From the NCBI RefSeq assembly GCF_963678635.1, contig NC_087066.1:62936282-63000281 (forward strand): a DNA stretch of 64,000 nt, given 5' to 3'. The translations under genes were made by a program, and so were the position numbers. Source of the stretch: Symsagittifera roscoffensis. Its lineage: Eukaryota; Xenacoelomorpha; Acoela; Convolutidae. Positions 1-9,807 of this stretch are shown here, piece by piece. Under the pieces are notes generated by a model. That model was not told the origin of the DNA. It made no database searches and saw only the letters and a program-made list of their open reading frames with translations. How positions within the stretch are numbered: position 1 is the first letter of the stretch; each line of letters begins with the position of its first letter.

Positions 1-343
1 TCTCCTCCGTCCTCTCGACTTCCTCCCGCTCGAGGTCCTCGCTCGGCTCAAAGTCGGGTCGAATGAGCGTCTGTTCTCCCTCGTCAAAGGGGTCCAAAAG
101 CGTTTCGCTCGCGGTTCCGGTTTCGGCGCTCCGCCTTTGATCGCCATCGAGGTTTTTCTCGCTCCTCAATCTCATTTCGCTCACTGAAAGATCAGGTTGA
201 CCTTTAGTCGATTCGTTTTCGGCAAACACGTCAGAGGCGCTGCTAAATGAGGACTTGCTACGCCTAGTTTTAAATTTTGGCGTGCTGCCTTTACTCAGCC
301 TGGGAATCTTAGTAGTCGATCCTAACGAGTCCCTGCGCTGCAT
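1..343 (-). CDS. Gag N-terminus of Gypsy element E3 (family II), cut by the window edge
   Basis: Reading leftward from an ATG at 341-343 the frame stays open for 114 codons to the window edge. The product begins with a basic stretch (KIPRLSKGS) and then turns Ser/Glu/Asp-rich. This resembles the N-termini of the gag proteins starting at 26397 and 41982 (SRIPKRGNS, SRISKLSDS). Gag would be the capsid and nucleic-acid-binding structural protein of the element. Upstream on the same strand lie the same kind of leader, hairpins, PBS and LTR as in the other copies, so the start is well supported although the capsid domain lies outside the window. Confidence 0.7.
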   Translation of the reverse strand, partial: MQRRDSLGSTTKIPRLSKGSTPKFKTRRSKSSFSSASDVFAENESTKGQPDLSVSEMRLRSEKNLDGDQRRSAETGTASETLLDPFDEGEQTLIRPDFEPSEDLEREEVERTEE

Positions 344-831
344 GCTTTGTTACAAAAACAATTTTCGTATGATTTAATGGCGATGCACACGTACCGCAAA
401 CAAATTCAAGTTGAATTACTTAACGCTGCCTCCTCGATCTCGTAAGTATCAAGAGTGTCTCTTAGATTTCTCAATGACAATATTAGTGACTCCGTTAGAG
501 TTACACGCACACAGGGCCTGCTCAGTATTGATATAATGCTAGCTCAACCCTGTCGTATATTATAACAGTATCACAAAATTTTCACAAGATATAATCAACA
601 CACCAAACACAATAGATAATCAGATAAGAATATCCTTCAGGTGACAGCGACCTTTTGTCAGTATCAATTTATCGCCACACAATTTATAAAGTCACTGCTT
701 TGTTAAAATTAAACAATCTTTGATAAAAAGCAGTGATGACTCAGAAACAGATCAATAAAACTTAGTCTTAAAGAAAAAAGACTTCCCTCAATCGGAACGA
801 TCCAAAAGAACAAAGCCCAGGACACAGTCTT

Positions 832-927
832 CTCAAGTGGGTGTGTATTTGCCTAATACACCCACCGAGGTCTTCTCTTAGGTGCCCCGCGATTGCCCGA
901 GCTGTCCTATTAAGTAGCTCAAGGCAA
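832..927 (-). promoter_or_regulatory. Leader double hairpin, copy a (E3)
   Basis: Hairpin 1 (832-869) pairs GTGGGTGT(GT)ATT with AATACACCCAC plus an outer CTC/GAG pair. Hairpin 2 (893-927) pairs TTGCC..GAGCT with AGCTC..GGCAA. The order and spacing match the hairpins at 26849-26940 and 42418-42509. Probably a structured RNA signal of the element (packaging, dimerisation or translation); the function is inferred only. Confidence 0.6.
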
Positions 928-1016
928 CCTCTGATCGAAAATTTCTAAAGTCTATGAAAAATCTCTCCCACACCCGGACTGCTCCAAGTGCACGAGAGCA
1001 GGGAACAACTTTTCTT

Positions 1017-1112
1017 CTCAAGTGAGTGTGTATTTGCCTAATACACTCACCGAGGTCTTCCTTTATTTGTTCCTGGATTGCCCGAACTTTTCTATTAAGT
1101 AGCTCAAGGCAA
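1017..1112 (-). promoter_or_regulatory. Leader double hairpin, copy b (E3)
   Basis: A second, diverged copy of the structure at 832-927, about 185 bp away. In hairpin 1 the fourth base of the stem changed G to A while its partner changed C to T, so pairing is kept. In hairpin 2 a G to A change leaves A opposite C on the plus strand, which is U opposite G on the minus (element sense) strand, a wobble pair. Confidence 0.6.
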
Positions 1113-1348
1113 CCACACGACCAAAATCACAATCAAAAAAAATTTCTTTGTTCGGGTACTTCTGAATCCAAAGTTGATCACAAATTTCCGGGTCAAAATG
1201 GGTCCCTATGATCCTGATAAGCACGCCTAATATCCTAATATGATCCTAATTAAATGGATATTTTCCGTTTCCCAAATTGCCACAGAAAGTTTACTCAAGT
1301 CTCTAACAAGGAAGATCTTTAGAAGGTTTAAGACACTCCAGAGGGTTA

Positions 1349-1430
1349 CCTCGGAGGGTACCTTGATCACCCAAGCTACTTCGGAGGGTACCCTAATCAC
1401 CCAAGTTACTTCGGAGGGTCCCCCTAAATT
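1349..1430 (+). repeat. Short tandem repeat, about 30-bp unit, in E3 leader
   Basis: Three units of TACYTCGGAGGGTACC followed by (T/C)TRATCACCCAAG; the third is partial. The same CGGAGGGT core is scattered through the rest of the leader. Confidence 0.6.
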
Positions 1431-3390
1431 TACTAAGGAGGGTCAATAAGATGCTTAATATGCTCCGGAGGGTTACTTCGGAGGGTACCTCCAAAATTTT
1501 CAAATTTTTTGATCTCGCTTAGAAGGTTCTCCCACTAGCTTCAAAAAGCGTCAAAACAAGCTAGGAGCTCTAAGGGGAGCTGTTTTAATTTTCCACTAAG
1601 GAGGGTTGCTAAAGGGTTTAGCTGACTCCGGAGGGTCACTTCGGAGGGTTCCCCCAAAATCAAGAAAAAGGGTTATATCACCGCAGTAAAGCCTCTGAAA
1701 GCGGTCTACCTGACTTAAAACTAGGTTGGCTGACACGGTCAACCTTCCCAGTTGAATAAAAAGATGTTTTGATAAAATTTTCTGCCGCTCGGAGGGTTAC
1801 CTGTAATTTGGACCCTCCGAACCAACAAATTCTAAAAAATTTTTCTTTTCCGAGATTGTCAATCCCAAAAACGGTTGAGATTCGGAAAAGTGGTCAAAAA
1901 CGTCGACTTATGGTACCAAAATTATCCCGATCGGAAAACTAGTCTTTGAGAAATCGCCAAAAACGCGTTCGTCAAAATGGCCTTTTTCACCACCTGTATA
2001 GGATCTGAAAGACTTTTTTCGCAATTCCGGTCAAAAGTGCCTAAAAATACTTGAAATGAGCGTAGTAGCCCTGTACGGCACTGGAATAATGCAAAAAACC
2101 GGACCAAAATTGGTTTAGAAACAAAAATTTGGCCAAAAACTATCAAATTTGGACCCTCTGATTCCTTCCTTTTCCAAACCTTAAGTCGTTAGCTCGATCC
2201 ACGGAGCTACTCGGAGGGTTACCCAAAATTTTCTCTAGTAACCCAGCACGTTATGCTAGCACGCTCCTAGCGCAAAAAATTTTATTGCTCTAACTCTAAA
2301 AACTCAAAAACTCGATCCCCAAAACAGATTGACAAAATACAGAAAATTATCAAAATTTTGATCAAAAAATTCCCGTTTTTCTAACTTCTACTGAGTCTTT
2401 GCTCACGCGGTTTCTTTAGTGAAGGGGATCGAACTACGTAGCTACTCTCTGTATAAAAGCTTTTTGCCTATCGGAAAAGCTCGGATATCCGGAAATTTGG
2501 GGGTCTGCAGTTTTGGTCGAAAATTGGTAATTTTCGACAAAAATGGCTGTTTCTTGGGTCTAAATAGGAGATAAGTAATATATAATAAGGATAATGATCT
2601 ATTAATAGTCGATAATGATTAGTACTATACCCTCCTTTGCACCAAAATACCCGAATTAAGAGCCTTAACTCGAAATTTGTAATCGATGGAGGGTACAATC
2701 GGACCGCGCCAATCGTGCCCCCCACCACTTAAGTTTTAATGAAATAGTACCCGAACGATACTAAAATTGCTTCAACGATACCCAAAAGTCGTTGCAGATG
2801 TTGCCCTTGATGTCCCTGTTGAGCGTGGAACACGTCGGTCAGCTTGCCACTCTACCCTCCGGTCACCGGCAAAATCACCATTAACGTGCTTAAACACTCA
2901 AATTACACTCGAGGGAGGGTATCCAACCCTTCACCAAAACACACAACCTTTCTATCAGAAACGATATAAATCAATCTGAAACAACAACAAATAGGAAGGT
3001 CAGATCACATCTCGTCCGGAAATAACATATAAACTGTCACTTTATGTTTTTTACTGTTTTTGGTCTTTTTTGGATTTTTTACTGTTTTTTGTACTTTTTT
3101 GTTTTTAAATAAATTTGTTTTTGGCTTTTTCTTGGTTATACACTATTTTTGTTTGGTTTTACGCTTTCTCTTTAGTTGTTTTTGGTCCCGGGACCTCGGG
3201 ACAAGCGGGTTCATGACTTCCCACATAACCCTCCGGCCCCCGGAATTTTCGGTGTTAACTGAGTTAAAAAGCTAAATTGTACTAGACGGAGGGTACGCAC
3301 CTTCCCCCTAGTACAACAACGGTCATTAAGACCTCTAACTCGGGCATACGCTGAAACGTTTGATGATCATGATGGTCTTTGCCTTTAACA

Positions 3391-3409
3391 GGCCCACCCA
3401 GGAGCGCCA
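3391..3409 (-). promoter_or_regulatory. Primer binding site of E3
   Basis: The minus strand reads TGGCGCTCCTGGGTGGGCC, beginning with TGG as expected for a match to a tRNA 3' CCA end. It lies 12 nt from the LTR end. The same sequence sits at the same place in E4 (53339), and 15-nt versions in E1 (29352) and E2 (47577). I could not identify the primer tRNA. Confidence 0.6.
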
Positions 3410-3421
3410 TAAAAACGTCTA

Positions 3422-4438
3422 TGTAACATTCGCCCAAATACTACACAGTGACGGAGCGTAAAAAAAGTACCTATTAATGACTCGACTGGCCGGCGTCAGT
3501 TACCTAAATCCTACTCGTTTTCCACCGTCGGTCATATTTGGAAGTTTGAACTTGAGGAATACGGACAACGTAACTTTGGGGTGAAATGTAATTTTTCAAA
3601 AATTCGAATTGAGCCTGTCATGCTCAACTTTCTCGCGAAAACTAAAAATCTCAGAACTTCTAGTGTAGCCACTTGATTTTCTGGTCTGTCTAGGGCTAAG
3701 TAAAAAGTTACTATTTTCACGCCATCAGTCAAACGACTCTTTTTCAGCTTTCGTTTCCATGCGAACACAACCACATAGCTGGGTCTCGGATCCTCAGACT
3801 ACGTGATTGTCATTAATAACACGGCTCGAACAACCTATTTTATTATGTTTTTGTGTGACAGTTCTATATTAAATCCATTAGAGATGGATTGACCCTTTCC
3901 TTTTTCTAGCTACTCATACTCTGAAATATTAAACAATAACGGTGTTAATTAAGATCTATGACATTATAGCAGCTATACAGTCAGTCTATACAGTCCCTTC
4001 ACATAGACAGTCTCTGGGGGACCAAGCCTCCGCTCCCGTAATATTCTTGAGATAACACTCTTATCTCTTATATTTCGTGTACCGTGAGGGTTCCGTGGTA
4101 TATTTCTTCCCCCACTGAAGCCTCCTTCTCCACAAATTTCCGTCGCTAAGGTTCTTATCGTGTGTTATTGCCACGATAAGAGGCTTCGTATTTTTTCTTC
4201 TCTGATACGACTGTTCTTCACAATCTCTGTCGTTGTTTTTTTTTTTGTCACATTTTCAGTCAAAATGGCCACTTTTTTCTATTTCTCAGAAATGTTCATT
4301 CTTCAATCGAAATTTTAAAATTAAAAATTCCAGAACATTCTGACCCTCCTTCGCAACACTTTTTTGTTCATAAGGCCTTTAGCCGTCCTTTTTTACGTCG
4401 CCGGAAGGTTGTGCTGTGTCATCTGGCAGAATGGCACA
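3422..4438 (-). mobile_element. 5' LTR of Gypsy element E3 (family II)
   Basis: On the minus strand it runs from TGTGCCATTCTGCC to GGGCGAATGTTACA (TG...CA ends), 1,017 bp. The same LTR occurs in plus orientation at 51690 (E4) and as a solo copy at 13742. It carries a GATGGATT(G)ACCC segment also present in family I LTRs. It abuts the 3' end of the CR1 element, so E3 interrupted the last codons of CR1 ORF2. A conserved 80-codon frame at 3532-3774 is probably incidental. Confidence 0.8.
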
Positions 4439-7249
4439 CCACTTGTTTCTGCACGTGATACAATCACAGAATAATTGCCACGTGCACAATGTCATTTCTG
4501 AAAATCTCTCGTTTACAAACTTCCACATCGTGTTTAAAATTCTCGTCTTGAGGCCGATTCGTTTATCAAAATGAATATATGGTTCTAATCGATTTACAAT
4601 CCTACTGGTTCTGAAAACAAATTCGTTTCTCGCTTTTTCCGTTCTCACTTTTCGCATCTCAAAAATTTCTGTATTTCTAGCCCGTGTGGTTCGCCTGTTT
4701 AACACTATTTCATTTCGTTCATTAGAATCAAGACTGGCAAGAAGTAAGATGTTATTTAGCTGGATGAACATGGGCAGGGGTAAAATGTTTAGCAAGCGTA
4801 GTTCGTTGATGTACACTCCCGTTTTGTTTCCAGTGATCCAACGGATTACTTTCTTTTGAAATCGCTCCAACTGCAATTGATCCCCCCTCGATATATGTGT
4901 ACATGAGAGTCCGTATAATAACACTGGGAGTTATAGTGACTTATACAGGCCTAACTTTACAAACGTATTTATCTTTGCTGATAGGTTTCTTCTCAGGAGG
5001 TACAGTACTTGGTTTGCCTTCTTTAATCTTGTTTCAATGTAAACCTTCCAACTTAAATCGCCCGACACAAAAATTCCCAGATCTTTCACAACCATCGATG
5101 TTCCAAGCACTACACCACAAAGCATAGAGTTAGCGTCTCCGCCCCTAAAACTTACTTTTGCACATTTATCTAGTGCTAATTCCATTTTGTTTTCAGTTAC
5201 CCACTGCTGAATTTTGTCCAGATCTTCTTGAATTTTGATGGAAAGTAGTTTAAGATCATCCGCAAAAATATATGGCTTAGAGAATTTGAGTACTTCAGGT
5301 AGGTCGTTAATAAAAATGCAAAAGAGCAGTGGTCCTAAAAGTGATCCTTGGGGAACACCACTAGTGACTTCTAAAACTTTTGAGCTGATATTGTCTACTC
5401 GTACAAACTGTTTCCTGTTTTTCAAATAGTCATAGAGTACCTCTAACATGCAGCCTCCTATTCCTATAAGTGCAACTTTCTTAAGTAGATCAAAATGCGG
5501 AACTTTATCAAAGGCTTTTGCAAAGTCAGTGTAGAATGCTACAATTTCTGCGTTTGAGTCATTGTCAAGCGCTTCATATATTTCTTTCAGGAAAGAGAGC
5601 ATGTTTGTCAAAACTGATCTACCTTTAGTAAAACCGTGTTGATGTTTCGTCAAATACCAGGCAAAGTAAGGGTACAGGTCTTTGTATATACATTTTTCAA
5701 GGACTTTGCTGTCAATATTTAATAGCGATACTGGTCGATAGTTGTTCACCATTTTTCGGTCACCTTTTTTGTGAACAGGAGTAACTGCAGCTGTTTTCCA
5801 TGAATCAGGTATTTTTCGTAGGCGTTTTACGTTTCTCAAAAGTTTGTTCACCGGTTTGCATATATTGCGGTTCGTTTTCTGAAAAAAGCTAGGTGGCAAC
5901 CCATTTGGGCCGCGTGACTTTGTTACGTCCAGAGTTGATAAAATCTCACTTACTGTCTTTTTCGATATATCAAAATTCGTTAACAAGGGATTTTCAAATT
6001 GAATATCTCTAATACTAAAACTTTCTTTAGGATTAAAAACTGAATGAAAGAAGTCGTTTAGCATATTGACTTGTTCGTTTGGATATGTGCTTTTAACTTC
6101 ATCTTTTATGAGTAACTTAGGAAGACTTGTATGTTTATTCAAGTTCTTTAGGTGTTTAAAAATTACATTAGTGTTCCGTGTTCTAAACAATTCCTCTTGG
6201 TAGTTTTTCCTGTCCAATTCCGATGATTCAGTTACTAAATTTTCAAACAATTTAGCTTGTTGTCTTCTGTAGTTAGTCGGTTTGAGTATACATGATTGCC
6301 GTTTTGTTTGTAACTTTTTGATCAAATTTGAAGTGCTACATGTTATCCAAGGTGGAAGTGATTTCCTATGTCTTGTTCTGAGAGGCACAAAACTCTTAAT
6401 GATTTCATCCAAATATTGGGTGTACTCCTCATGCATTTTGTTAATGTTTGTGTGGCATACTGGTTCAAATGGGTTCTCGTTTATAAAATTGTTTATTCCT
6501 TCAAAATCGGCATTTCCAAAACTTCTAAAATTTTCCAAGTATGGTTTCGGATCTGATACCGTGCATTCAATAGACAACATTATGGCATTGTGATCTGAGC
6601 AGTCATAAATCTTGGAAACGTTAAAATCTTGTTCGGCACTTGTATAGCAATTCCGATAAAAGGCTACGTCTAGTATGTTCTTCACACATGTTGGGAAATC
6701 TATCGCCTGCCTAAAGAGTCCATTTTCAAAAATTTGCAGTATTTGGTTTTCTTCCTCGTCAGTACTGGTGAGGGTGTTCCAGTTTGTTTCTGGGAAATTT
6801 AAATCCCCACATAAGAGAAGCGGTTTGTTTTTAGGAATGGCTTTGATCAGTTGTTCAAATTCATGCACTTTGTATCTGTAATTACTGTTTTTTGGCGGAT
6901 TGTAGAATGAGCCAATTATCATTTCAGTTTGATGAAGTTTTATACTACATAGCACACATGAATCAGGAATGTCATGTTTGGTGGATAAGTCCTCGGTAAT
7001 TAGACTATTCTTGACAGCTATTAGGCTGCCTCCGTGACAGTTTTTACCACTCACAATAGCTCTATCAGATCTATAGATGTTATATTCACTTAGAAAAAGC
7101 TCTGATGATTGAATATTCTCGTTAAGCCAAGTTTCGCTTAAGCATATGACATTAAAATTTCCAACTGCAATTGCATTTGCTAGCTTAGTTCTTCTCTCTA
7201 TGTTGATTAGGCTTCTAGTATTTAGTTGCAGAATGTTGAGGAATCCTAG
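4439..7249 (-). CDS. CR1 ORF2: APE endonuclease and reverse transcriptase, one internal stop, 3' truncated
   Basis: The frame runs from codon 7247-7249, directly after the ORF1 TGA, without an upstream ATG. The endonuclease starts at once (LNILQLNTRSL, CLSETWLNE, LLLCGDLNFPETNW, SDHNAIM). The RT follows with TPVHKKGDRKMVNNYRPVSL, HGFTKGRSVLTNM, FYTDFAKAFDKVPH, SGVPQGSLLGPLLF and the catalytic FADD at about 5260-5275. A TAA at 4931-4933 interrupts the thumb; the same frame resumes (LPVLLYGLSC, VIRWITG) and runs into the LTR at 4438, with the usual Cys-rich end (CDCITCRNKW). The protein would nick target DNA and prime reverse transcription there. The family (CR1/Jockey group) is clear. The internal TAA makes this copy inactive unless it is suppressed. 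Confidence 0.88.
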
Positions 7250-7252
7250 TCA
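7244..7252 (-). promoter_or_regulatory. Candidate UGA-CUAG stop-codon readthrough site between CR1 ORF1 and ORF2
   Basis: On the minus strand ORF1 ends CAT TGA CTA GGA TTC and ORF2 continues in the same frame with no stop and no ATG for about 65 codons. TGA followed by CTAG is the known strong readthrough context of several animal and viral genes. Use here is inferred. Confidence 0.5.
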
Positions 7253-8146
7253 ATGCTGGGGTTCCTGAACTTCAGTGTCAATAGTTACTTTCACACCATC
7301 ATTGAACAATTCTAGATTCCTTATTTTCAGCTTTTCGCGAGGAACGCCTTCATCTAGTAGTTGTCTTCGTTTCTTAAGGATTTCGTTCTCTTTAATTGCA
7401 CTCTCTTTGGTCAATGCTGGTAGCAGGTAGACCTCTTTTTCGACCAATTGTTCTCGCTTTTCTCGGCTTTTTGCTAGTACTAGTCGTGCTTCATGTTCGC
7501 TAGGTACAGTTACCAGCAGTGTTCTTGGCTTCATTCGATTACGATCAAATTTTCCCAGTCGTTTTAGTTCTATTATTTTAGGCTTCACTCCAATTATGTC
7601 TAGTATTTCGTTTACTTCGTCATTTGTTGGGACAAGGTTTTCTCCTTTTGTTTTCTCAGGGTCCTCTTTGACCCCTTGTATCCTAAAACTTTGATTTATG
7701 TTGTGATCAGAGTTAGATCTGGCAGCATGTTGAGTGGTTTGAGCTTGATTTATCCGGGTGGTGGTTTCAGCAGCTACAACGGCACTATAAGTTTTTTCCA
7801 CTTTATCGCATGTCGTTTTCATTGCATTTCCAATTTTTTGATCTACTAAATCGGTAAGTCTTCTTTCCATGCTTTTAAGGCTTTCAGTTACATCAATGTT
7901 TGAGAGCTTCTCGTCTATGTTGGCCAGGGTTTTGCATCTTATAAAGTTGTCTCGTTCATTATTTTGCACACAAGTATTACAAAGCAACATGACATTCGGC
8001 CCTAGTTCTTTTATTCCATTTATGGCCACTAGAGACAACCCAACACAAGTTGGTTCCAAATGCATTTGAGCGTTGCATGCGACACAAGTGTATGTTTTCT
8101 CGTTGCCCGCAAAGCCTCTTTTACATGTTTTGCAGTTTTTGCCCAT
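7250..8146 (-). CDS. CR1 ORF1: PHD-type zinc finger with coiled-coil and RNA-binding-like region
   Basis: A 298-residue product from an ATG at 8144-8146. Residues 5-60 form a Cys/His finger of PHD type (CKTCKRGFAG, CVACNAQMHLEPTC, LCNTCV). Residues 85-125 are a likely coiled coil (LANIDEKLSNIDVTESLKSMERRL). Residues 150-290 resemble the RNA-binding part of LINE ORF1 proteins (FRIQGVKED, IIELKRLGKF, TLLVTVPSEHEARLVLAKS). It probably coats element RNA to form the RNP. It ends at a TGA in frame with ORF2. The frame is intact. Confidence 0.8.
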   Translation of the reverse strand: MGKNCKTCKRGFAGNEKTYTCVACNAQMHLEPTCVGLSLVAINGIKELGPNVMLLCNTCVQNNERDNFIRCKTLANIDEKLSNIDVTESLKSMERRLTDLVDQKIGNAMKTTCDKVEKTYSAVVAAETTTRINQAQTTQHAARSNSDHNINQSFRIQGVKEDPEKTKGENLVPTNDEVNEILDIIGVKPKIIELKRLGKFDRNRMKPRTLLVTVPSEHEARLVLAKSREKREQLVEKEVYLLPALTKESAIKENEILKKRRQLLDEGVPREKLKIRNLELFNDGVKVTIDTEVQEPQH

Positions 8147-8177
8147 TTTTGCTTATACTATGAATAGAAAAACAGTT

Positions 8178-8281
8178 AAACCTGGTGGTTCCCGAAAAGG
8201 GGAGGCCTGTGGCTCACTCAGGGGAAAAAGAAGAAATAGACAAACCTGATGGTTCCCGAAAAGGGGAGACCTGCGGTTCAC
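8178..8281 (-). repeat. Two tandem hairpin-bearing repeats between the CR1 ORFs
   Basis: Two copies of about 40 bp, 63 bp apart, each containing TCCCGAAAAGGGGA, able to fold as TCCC/GGGA around a GAAAA loop. They fill most of the 149-bp gap between the SGNH ORF and ORF1. Confidence 0.6.
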
Positions 8282-8295
8282 TATTTCTACTTACG

Positions 8296-8898
8296 TTAAT
8301 AGGGGCACTGACATTTCTTGAAACGACACTCGTAATATACCAGATGTCCTTTTGTATTGCAGATGTTCGAATGTTTATCGTATAAGATTTTATTCTTGAG
8401 AATACTTTTAATGCCCTTCAGACCTTCTTCACTGAGGTGCACTTCGTCAGTTTTCAAATGATATGAGCTGTGGTTTTTTTCACTCACTCCTCTAAACTTC
8501 CAAGTTCCTTTTATCTTTCTTAGGAATTCATTTATTTTTGCAGATCGAGCTCGGTTCTCACTACGATGAGGGATTCCGATGACGAAAACTTTTTTGGCTC
8601 GTTCACACAGCTCCTCGGCTAGCTTCGACAGTTCTTCAGCAATGTCGCCTGCAGGTATACTGGAGGGGTCTTTTCCGTTGAAGGCGTCGTTTCCGCCGAT
8701 GAGCAGAGCGATGATGTTGAATTTGTCTTTCTCGGGTAAGAAGTTTTGGACCGCACCAATTCGGGCCCCAGGTAGGGACAAGATATTGAAATTTGGAAAA
8801 TCAAGATGGCGTGCTTGAGAATCCGCAATCAAGAGATTTTTTGAAGATGATGTCTTGAGCAAGTGATATCTTCTGTCGGACATTTTATCGCGGGGCAA
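8296..8898 (-). CDS. CR1 accessory ORF: SGNH/GDSL-type hydrolase
   Basis: A 200-residue product. Block I reads LLIADSQARHL with the expected nucleophile Ser. Block III is LLIGGNDAF (GxND). The catalytic Asp and His are visible in TDEVHLSEEG near residue 155. Esterase domains are known in ORF1 of CR1-group LINEs, usually fused to other ORF1 parts; here the domain is a separate ORF at the 5' end, upstream of the PHD ORF. The Cys-rich tail (CRFKKCQCPY) is unassigned. The frame is intact. An ATG 15 bp further in (codon 6) could be an alternative start. Confidence 0.8.
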   Translation of the reverse strand: MPRDKMSDRRYHLLKTSSSKNLLIADSQARHLDFPNFNILSLPGARIGAVQNFLPEKDKFNIIALLIGGNDAFNGKDPSSIPAGDIAEELSKLAEELCERAKKVFVIGIPHRSENRARSAKINEFLRKIKGTWKFRGVSEKNHSSYHLKTDEVHLSEEGLKGIKSILKNKILYDKHSNICNTKGHLVYYECRFKKCQCPY

Positions 8899-9310
8899 CC
8901 ATTGCTACCCCGGTAAACATTGATATCCTAGAGGACATTGTAACATTCGCCTGGAAGTACATATCGACGGAAAATAGAGCTCGGTACTAAAACGACTGGC
9001 TAGCGTCTAAACACAGCTCTAAATGTTTTTCACCGTCTCTGCCAAAGCCAGTTCTTTTGGTGGTTTTCCTAACATCGGGTCGACAAAACGTTACTGCTTT
9101 CCGGCTTCGACCAGAACGCTCAAATTAACTTAATTATATGCAAAAAAGTGAGCTCATGGCTGGGTCTCAGTATCCCCAGACCACGAGGTCACTCCTAAAA
9201 ACAGGGCTACTACTATTTTTTATATTAATATTGTTTTTGTTCAGTAGATAAAAATCATCATCTCCATCGAAGATGGATCAACCCTTTCCCTCACTCCTAG
9301 CTTCTCATTC

Positions 9311-9668
9311 AAAAGGAAGGGTGTTGGGACGGCGTGTCTAGTCTTCCGGAAAGAAATATGAGTGCTATTTCCCCGGATTCCAGAATCCGGAGCAGTCTGG
9401 GGCTCAGAACTCAAACTGTTCAATACAAATTTTTAGCTTCCTGGTGATGCCCTGAGTTGGATTTAATTAACATCGAGCTTCATTCTCAGAGCAAAAAGAA
9501 TCTGGATGTTAATTAAATTCAACTCAGGGCATGACCAGGAAGCTAAAAGTTTGTATTGAACAGTTTGAGTTCTGAGCCCGAGACTGCTCCAGATTCTGGA
9601 ATCCGGGGAAATAGCACTCCTATTTCTTTCCGGAAGACTAGACACGCCGTCCCAACACCCTTCCTTTT
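9311..9668. repeat. Large palindrome in the E2 3' LTR: two 164-bp arms, 30-bp loop
   Basis: Arms 9311-9474 and 9505-9668 are near-perfect inverted copies, joined by a 30-bp spacer. The other LTR copies (15607, 29378, 47610) have only the right-arm sequence, so the left arm is an inverted duplication special to this copy. Confidence 0.8.
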
Positions 9669-9742
9669 TCTCGGTTTCTACGTTGTAACGATTGAAACAG
9701 CACAATCGTTACTACTCGGAATGGTTCCTGACAATCTCCAGT

Positions 9743-9807
9743 TGCACTTCAAATGCAATGGTTTATGGTGCGTACAAAAGGATGGGTTGGCAATGGGTGC
9801 ATCCCTT
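9743..9807 (+). repeat. PLE left pseudo-LTR (65 bp)
   Basis: Direct repeat of 13514-13578 with one difference (g/a). It encodes the RT stretch HFKCNGLW and QKDGLAMGASL. It begins immediately after the 10-bp target duplication. Confidence 0.8.

Larger units (their letters stand above)
344..3390 (-). other. Non-coding leader of Gypsy element E3
   Basis: About 3 kb between the PBS and the gag ATG with no credible gene; the short open frames here are chance. It holds two copies of a double hairpin (832-927, 1017-1112), a short tandem repeat (1349-1430) and many dispersed copies of CGGAGGGT(T/A)CC between about 1340 and 3290. A near-identical leader stretch recurs in the opposite orientation at 53327-54905 (E4), which confirms this is element sequence and not host DNA. 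Confidence 0.7.
4439..8938 (-). mobile_element. CR1-type LINE, three ORFs, 3' end truncated
   Basis: A minus-strand non-LTR retrotransposon of about 4.5 kb: SGNH esterase ORF (8296-8898), PHD-finger ORF1 (7250-8146) and endonuclease plus RT ORF2 (4439-7249). Its 3' UTR is missing because the LTR at 3422-4438 begins inside the ORF2 tail. Its 5' side abuts the 3' LTR of E2 at 8939. The reading frames are nearly intact, so the insertion is fairly young. Confidence 0.85.

Noticed and set aside
4379-4438. Last residues of CR1 ORF2 frame (CAILPDD and on)
   Set aside because: They are translated from the LTR of E3, not CR1.
9556-9742. N-terminal extension of the PLE RT frame
   Set aside because: This part is LTR sequence upstream of the target duplication; the frame is open by chance.
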